A stretch of 47,041 nucleotides of DNA from Gelidibacter sp038243395 (GTDB lineage Bacteria; Bacteroidota; Bacteroidia; Flavobacteriales; Flavobacteriaceae), in assembly GCA_038243395.1 (NCBI GenBank), contig JBBSRC010000021.1:1-47041 (forward strand), read 5' to 3'. The position numbers were made by a program, and so were the translations under genes. Numbering within the stretch: the stretch's first letter is position 1; each line of letters starts with the position of its first letter. Below the pieces are notes generated by a model. It ran no database searches. It saw only the letters and a list, made by a program, of their open reading frames with translations, and was not told the DNA's origin. Shown here one piece after another: positions 42,575 to 47,041 of this stretch.

Positions 42575-42582
42575 CAAAAATA
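42575..42582 (-). promoter_or_regulatory. Candidate -7 box directly before lpxD
   Basis: Minus-strand TATTTTTG is a perfect TAnnTTTG match only six bases before the lpxD ATG, so transcription from it would yield an almost leaderless mRNA. A -33 element is not clear. Confidence 0.3.
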
Positions 42583-42611
42583 GAAAAAATGTATCATATA
42601 TTGTTGTTTGT

Positions 42612-42648
42612 TGTAAAGTTACTTCGACAGGCTAAGTATAACATCCTT
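42612..42648. repeat. Flavobacterial dispersed intergenic motif
   Basis: The segment CTTCGACAGGCTAAGTATAACA (given here as its two halves CTTCGACAGGCT and AAGTATAACA) resembles a short element I recall from intergenic regions of many Flavobacteriaceae, usually read CTTCGACAGGCTCAGTATAACA in two such halves. Only one copy is seen in this window, so the repeat status rests on memory. Confidence 0.35.
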
Positions 42649-42726
42649 CCTGAAACGTTTTAAGTAATAAATTTTATAGAAGGTCAGCTTCTTTTAAGCA
42701 GATTGATCCAATCACGCATCTTATTA

Positions 42727-43968
42727 CTATTCCTTTGGATAACAAATATAATATTTTGTGACTGGTTTTGAAAGTGCTTTTATATTCAGTTGATCAGACG
42801 CTTTTACAATATCTTGAATCTTACCAGATTTGCATAGAATGTTTATATTCTGAGATTTTATTTCATAAGCCTGATTGGAGACCTGACCAGTAAACACAAA
42901 ATATTCAGCCTCCATGGCGGTTATATTATACCGCTTCATTACTTTATCTTTGTGTTCTTTTACATTTTCAATCTTATGCTTTTTATTTTTTAATTTTACC
43001 TTCAGTAAATCCCTGTTGATTATCATACTGCAAAGATTTTTCAATACAAAATCCTCATGAAATTGCCATTCTTTCATTGCAGCAACAATATCATAATCAT
43101 CTAAATGCGCAAAAATGTCCAGAGTGTCTATGGTAAAATTCGAACTATTAACTTCGTTTTTCAAAAAATAAGTTAGAGCGCTACTCGCTTTCAAATCAAT
43201 CCCGCTATTTGAAAGTTCTTTAGCGCGCTTTAACACACGTATTAGCAATTGTTCTGCTGCAACACTGGTTTTATGCAAATAAACCTGCCAATACATTAAT
43301 CTTCTGGCTACTAAAAATTTCTCAACGCTATATATGCCCTTCTCCTCCACTACCAATTCGTCGTCAACCACATTAAGCATAGCGATTAAACGTTCAGCAT
43401 TGATATTGCCTTCTGCAACACCTGTATAAAAACTATCACGTTTCAAGTAATCAGCTCTGTCCATATCGAGCTGACCCGAAATGAGTGCACACATAAAATT
43501 TCTATAGTATTCCCCTTTAAAAATCTGAATGGCCAGCGTTAAACTTCCGTTAAATTCTATATTCAAACGCTCCATAAAAAGAAGAGAAATAGCTTCATGC
43601 GAAACTCCGGTCACGATACTATGTTCCATAGCATGACTAAATGGTCCGTGACCAATATCATGCAAAAGTATGGCAATCAACAAAGCATCTTCTTCTTCTT
43701 GTGAAATCTCAACACCCTTAAAACGTAGGACATTCACGGCTTTTTGCATTAAATGCATACTTCCCATTGCGTGATGGAATCTCGTGTGATGTGCGCCAGG
43801 ATATACTAAATACGATATGCCCATTTGAGAAATTCGTCGCAATCTTTGAAAATATTTATGGGCAATCAGATCAAATATTGTCGAATTTGGTATCGTAATA
43901 AATCCGTAAATTGGGTCGTTAAATATTTTGAGTTTGTTTACTTTATTCAAACTTAAGATTTTAATCAT
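42727..43968 (-). CDS. HD-domain phosphohydrolase (dNTPase-like)
   Basis: The product is 413 residues. The HD core has HHTRFHHAMGSMHLMQKA (about 60-77), ILLHDIGHGPFSHAMEHS with the metal-binding His-Asp at 103-104, and SGQLDMDRADYLKRDSFYTG with a further Asp. Such SamHD1-like proteins hydrolyse dNTPs or related nucleotides. The opening NKLKIFNDPIYGFITIPN is family-typical. ATG at 43968 is used; a TTG at 43950 is an alternative. It is divergent from the PorX-type gene, with only 19 bases between start codons. Confidence 0.9.
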   Translation of the reverse strand: MIKILSLNKVNKLKIFNDPIYGFITIPNSTIFDLIAHKYFQRLRRISQMGISYLVYPGAHHTRFHHAMGSMHLMQKAVNVLRFKGVEISQEEEDALLIAILLHDIGHGPFSHAMEHSIVTGVSHEAISLLFMERLNIEFNGSLTLAIQIFKGEYYRNFMCALISGQLDMDRADYLKRDSFYTGVAEGNINAERLIAMLNVVDDELVVEEKGIYSVEKFLVARRLMYWQVYLHKTSVAAEQLLIRVLKRAKELSNSGIDLKASSALTYFLKNEVNSSNFTIDTLDIFAHLDDYDIVAAMKEWQFHEDFVLKNLCSMIINRDLLKVKLKNKKHKIENVKEHKDKVMKRYNITAMEAEYFVFTGQVSNQAYEIKSQNINILCKSGKIQDIVKASDQLNIKALSKPVTKYYICYPKE

Positions 43969-43987
43969 TAATTATAAACAAATATAC

Positions 43988-45540
43988 ATGAACCGTATAA
44001 ATATCCTTTGGGTTGACGATGAAATTGATATGCTAAAACCCCATATCCTGTTTTTAGAAAAAAAGAACTACAACATTACCACCTGTAAAAGTGGCACTGA
44101 AGCTTTGGAAATTATTGACGACACCAACTTCGATATCGTTTTTTTAGATGAAAACATGCCAGGATTAACAGGTTTAGAGACTTTGAATGAAATTAAGGAG
44201 CGTCGAGCCAACCTTCCTGTGGTAATGATTACCAAAAGTGAAGAGGAATATATTATGGAGGAAGCGATAGGAAACAAAATCGCTGATTATCTGATAAAAC
44301 CGGTAAATCCGAATCAAATTTTATTGAGCTTAAAAAAGAATTTAGATCATTCTCGTTTGGTCTCAGAAAAAACAACTTCCAATTACCAACAAGAATTCAG
44401 AAAGATTGCCGTGGATATGTCCATGGTCAATAGTTATGAAGAATGGGCCGATTTATATCAGAAATTGATCTACTGGGAATTGCAGCTTGAAGATATTGAA
44501 GATGTAGGCATGACTGAGATCTTAGAATCCCAAAAGACTGAGGCTAATGCACAATTTGGAAAATTTATCGAGAAAAATTACACCAAGTGGTTTGACGATA
44601 ATGCTGATGCACCAACCATGTCGCATAATTTGTTTAAAAATAAAATCGTTCCTGAACTCAGCGATAAACAGCCTACCTTATTAATAGTAGTTGATAATTT
44701 GCGATATGACCAATGGAAGGCTTTGAACCGAATGTGAGTAATTATTATAAAAAAGCTTCAGAAAGTTCTTTTTATAGTATTCTTCCTACGGCAACACAAT
44801 ACGCACGAAATGCAATTTTTTCAGGATTAATGCCGAGCGAAATGGAGAAACGCCATCCAAAATACTGGAAAAATGATGTGGATGATGGTGGCAAAAATCT
44901 GTATGAAGCAGAGTTCTTAGAAGCACAAATGAAACGCTTAGGGCTCCAAAATTTAAAAACAGAATATCATAAAATTACCAATCTTCAATTAGGAAAAAAA
45001 CTGGTTGAGAATTTCAAATCACTTAAAAACAATGACCTCTCCGTTATTGTATATAATTTTGTGGATATGCTCTCCCACTCCAAAACGGAAATGGAAGTAG
45101 TGAAGGAATTAGCTTCCAATGACAAAGCTTACCGTTCACTTACTTTAAGTTGGTTCAAAAATTCACCATTACTGGAAATGATCCAAAAAGCACAGCAAAT
45201 GGGTTTCAAATTGATTATAACTACCGACCATGGTACTATCAATGTCAAAAATCCTTCGAAAGTTATTGGCGATAGAGACACGAGCCTGAACTTACGTTAT
45301 AAAACAGGACGTAGCTTAACTTATGAGTCTAAAGATGTGTTTGCGGTTAAAGATCCGAAAGCTATCCATCTACCATCCATAACCATGAGTAGTTCTTTTA
45401 TTTTTGCGAAAGGAGATATGTTTCTGGCATATCCCAATAACTTTAATCATTATGTGAGTTATTTTAGGAACACTTACCAACATGGCGGTGTTTCGTTAGA
45501 GGAAATGATCATTCCTTTTGTGGTACTAAATCCAAAATAA
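43988..45540 (+). pseudogene. porX: PorX-type response regulator/PglZ protein, frameshifted
   Basis: The first frame (43988-44737) encodes a receiver domain with VDDEIDML and phosphoacceptor Asp54 (VFLDENMPG), then a helical linker and the start of a PglZ/alkaline-phosphatase-superfamily domain (LLIVVDNLRYDQWK). Just after this, near 44716-44725 (GGCTTTGAACC), one base is missing. The other frame continues FEPNVSNYYKK, ILPTATQYARNAIFSGLMP, FVDMLSHSKTE, TTDHGTINV and HGGVSLEEMIIPF to 45540. Restoring one base gives about 517 residues, the size of PorX, which regulates type IX secretion with PorY in Porphyromonas. All effector residues are intact in the second half, so recent mutation or sequencing error is likely. 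Confidence 0.85.
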
Positions 45541-45633
45541 TCTTACGTAATACACTTAAACCCGACGAGACGTTATTTCCATTAGCGTTTTTCGTGTTAA
45601 ATACTTATTATTGAATCTAAATCAGTTTCAGAA

Positions 45634-46086
45634 ATGGAAATATTTGAATATAAATATTCTATTGACAACCTTGAAATTATTGCCAGTGCCCTATTAGAGA
45701 AAGCGACTTCCAAGACACTTTTATTTTATGGTGATATGGGCGTTGGTAAAACAACTTTGATTAAAGCCTTGTCAAAACAATTGGGCAGTCTTGAAAATGT
45801 AAACAGTCCTACATTTTCAATTGTAAATGAATATGAAATAACAGATGATCTCATCTATCACTTTGATTTGTTCAGAATAGAGGATGAAGAAGAGGCGCTT
45901 AATTTTGGAATAGAGGATTATCTATTTTCCGACCACTGGATTTTTGTTGAATGGCCAGAAAAATTAGGAAGTTTACTTCCAGAATATTTTAATACTATTG
46001 AAATAACATTAAATAAAGATGGTTCAAGAACCCTAAAATTGAACACAAAAACAAACATAGCCGAAAAGAGAGCAAAATTGCAGTAA
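45634..46086 (+). CDS. tsaE: TsaE: tRNA threonylcarbamoyladenosine ATPase
   Basis: The product is 150 residues. The P-loop is GDMGVGKT (33-40), VNSPTFSIVNEY is the conserved TsaE motif, and HFDLFRIEDEEEALNFGIED is the Walker B-like stretch, followed by WIFVEWPEKLGSLLPEY. It drives the TsaBDE complex, which makes t6A37 in tRNAs that read ANN codons. It lies 93 bases after the PorX-type gene, a family-typical order. Confidence 0.95.
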   Translation: MEIFEYKYSIDNLEIIASALLEKATSKTLLFYGDMGVGKTTLIKALSKQLGSLENVNSPTFSIVNEYEITDDLIYHFDLFRIEDEEEALNFGIEDYLFSDHWIFVEWPEKLGSLLPEYFNTIEITLNKDGSRTLKLNTKTNIAEKRAKLQ

Positions 46087-46252
46087 AAAATTTGAAAAAA
46101 TTCAGCAACGATACACCGCGCCAATTTTGAACAGTACGGTAAAACCGTAGCATACAAGCGACTTACGCGATTAATTTTAACATTTCCTTAACACAGCGTG
46201 AGCCTTGTTAAGCCTAAGTTTGAATGAAATTAATTGATAAATCCCTTGAATT
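46087..46252 (+). promoter_or_regulatory. Regulatory region before the small secreted peptide
   Basis: This stretch has an inverted repeat CTTAACA (46188-46194) / TGTTAAG (46206-46212) with an 11-base spacer, followed by a perfect -7 box TAAGTTTG at 46215-46222, 30 bases before the ATG. The inverted repeat could be an operator just upstream of, and in helical phase with, the -7 box. No protein match was recognised. Confidence 0.4.
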
Positions 46253-46396
46253 ATGAAAACAAAAAAGTATTTAATTGCAATGGCAATTTTCTGTGGAGCG
46301 ATGTTCTCTGCACAAGCAACAAATCTTATTGATTTAAATGGACAACAAACAACAAACGTTGACAAAACTAAAATTCGAATTCCGACAAACGGATAA
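46253..46396 (+). CDS. Small secreted peptide (47 aa)
   Basis: From the ATG at 46253 the frame gives 47 residues beginning MKTKKYLIAMAIFCGAMFSA, with cleavage likely after AQA (about residue 22). The mature part is about 25 residues and ends DKTKIRIPTNG. It has its own promoter-like box. Its last 59 bases overlap the start of the next membrane-protein gene in another frame. The function is unknown. Confidence 0.6.
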   Translation: MKTKKYLIAMAIFCGAMFSAQATNLIDLNGQQTTNVDKTKIRIPTNG

Positions 46397-46883
46397 TAGA
46401 AAAACTATTATAATAGGGTCAATTATTGGTATTTTTATAGCTATATCTCCCTATTTGTTTTATCTACATGAGAGTGTTCCGAACAATAAAGTTTGGAACA
46501 CTTCTCTTTTCACTTATCAAAGTAATTTTTATCATGATGCAAATATTGCAATGTGGGTCCTTACGGGGAAACTTTTGCCATTAATTTATTTAGTAATCTG
46601 GTTCTTCACTAACAGACATTGGTGGTATCATTCGTTGTTAGTTCCCATTACAATGTACATTTATCAATTGTCCAGTTTTTTTTTCGATGAAACCAAACTT
46701 TTAGATGAATTTCAATTATTATATATGGTCCCTATAATGGCATTAATTATACCGTCTATATACCTTGTTAAAGCCAGGATGTTTAACCAATTAAATGATG
46801 CCAACAAAACGCTTGAAGAATTAGAAAAAGAATTTATGATTAAGCCTAAAAGCTTTTTTGAGAAAGTTAAGGATTACTTTTAA
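46338..46883 (+). CDS. Four-span membrane protein, unknown
   Basis: The product is 181 residues. Spans lie at about 24-45 (TIIIGSIIGIFIAISPYLFY), 70-91 (AMWVLTGKLLPLIYLVIWFF), 95-115 and 125-146 (LLYMVPIMALIIPSIYLVKA), followed by a charged helix (NDANKTLEELEKEF) at the C-terminus. It is an inner membrane protein of unknown role that in this family appears to lie before alanine dehydrogenase. The start ATG at 46338 falls inside the small secreted peptide gene; a TTG at 46359 is another option. Confidence 0.75.
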   Translation: MDNKQQTLTKLKFEFRQTDNRKTIIIGSIIGIFIAISPYLFYLHESVPNNKVWNTSLFTYQSNFYHDANIAMWVLTGKLLPLIYLVIWFFTNRHWWYHSLLVPITMYIYQLSSFFFDETKLLDEFQLLYMVPIMALIIPSIYLVKARMFNQLNDANKTLEELEKEFMIKPKSFFEKVKDYF

Positions 46884-46935
46884 TATGAATTATTAAAAAT
46901 TTTATTTGTAATTTGACAGCTTATTTTAAATATAA

Positions 46936-47041
46936 ATGAGCAAAATCATTTCTCCTTTTACCAGAGCCCAATTGCTTCCACAGGAAGAAACATTGGAGAT
47001 TTTCAAGAAAAAAGGAAAACTTTTTATTGGCATTCCCAAAG
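46936..47041 (+). CDS. ald: Alanine dehydrogenase, 5' end only
   Basis: The window ends 35 codons into this gene. The visible part reads MSKIISPFTRAQLLPQEETL, then EIFKKKGKLFIGIPK. It matches the N-terminal part of flavobacterial alanine dehydrogenases of the AlaDH/PNT family, in which the IGIPKE stretch begins the catalytic domain. The enzyme interconverts alanine with pyruvate and ammonia using NAD+. The call relies on this short segment and on the tsaE context. Confidence 0.75.
   Translation, partial: MSKIISPFTRAQLLPQEETLEIFKKKGKLFIGIPK

Noticed and set aside
44700..44740. Programmed frameshift in the PorX-type gene
   Set aside because: No X-XXY-YYZ slippery heptamer or downstream stem is evident, and PorX is not known to need frameshifting. 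A single-base indel is simpler.
1..47041. tRNA, rRNA, CRISPR, prophage or insertion-sequence elements
   Set aside because: Scanned by eye for cloverleaf ends, repeat-spacer arrays, transposase motifs and paired terminal repeats; none was convincing.

Overview
The window looks like chromosomal DNA from a member of the Flavobacteriaceae (Bacteroidota). The DNA is AT-rich, promoter-like boxes follow the TAnnTTTG pattern of the phylum, and several gene arrangements are typical of the family: fused lpxC-fabZ beside lpxD, lpxA and efp, a porX-like gene followed by tsaE and alanine dehydrogenase, and fused hisB and hisIE. I see no rRNA, tRNA, CRISPR array or intact insertion sequence.

Left part (1-11.5 kb): a possible gene remnant at the edge, small secreted proteins, and a PepSY-like secreted protein divergent from an OmpR-type response regulator/histidine kinase pair and an SdiA-regulated-type protein. 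Then come a YtxH-like stress protein, a doubly frameshifted intradiol-dioxygenase-like pseudogene, and a minus-strand series: PLP dehydratase, DMT exporter, zinc alcohol dehydrogenase, OsmC and old yellow enzyme. The last three suggest handling of electrophiles and peroxides.

Middle part (11.9-23.7 kb): an envelope and stress region with two different MscS-type channels, two OmpA-domain lipoproteins, a PurD-like ATP-grasp protein coupled to a GNAT acetyltransferase, a hotdog thioesterase, a short DUF72 remnant, a Gre-like factor coupled to an unknown protein, a DUF2461 protein and CorA.

Histidine region (23.7-32.2 kb, minus strand): a complete operon in the order hisG-D-C-B-H-A-F-IE. Upstream lies an apparent attenuator: an 18-codon leader ORF with six consecutive His codons, an antiterminator that can compete, and an intrinsic terminator. 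A divergent TruA (HisT) paralogue follows hisIE directly. In enterobacteria HisT modifies tRNA-His and so controls his attenuation, which makes this arrangement the most interesting one in the window.

Right part (32.3-47 kb): prohibitin, a VWA-like membrane protein, fabG, sucD and a lipid A block (lpxD-like, efp, lpxA, lpxC-fabZ, lpxD), then an HD-domain phosphohydrolase. Divergent from it is a PorX-type response regulator/PglZ gene that is split by a single-base frameshift, followed by tsaE, a small secreted peptide overlapping a membrane protein gene, and the start of alanine dehydrogenase.
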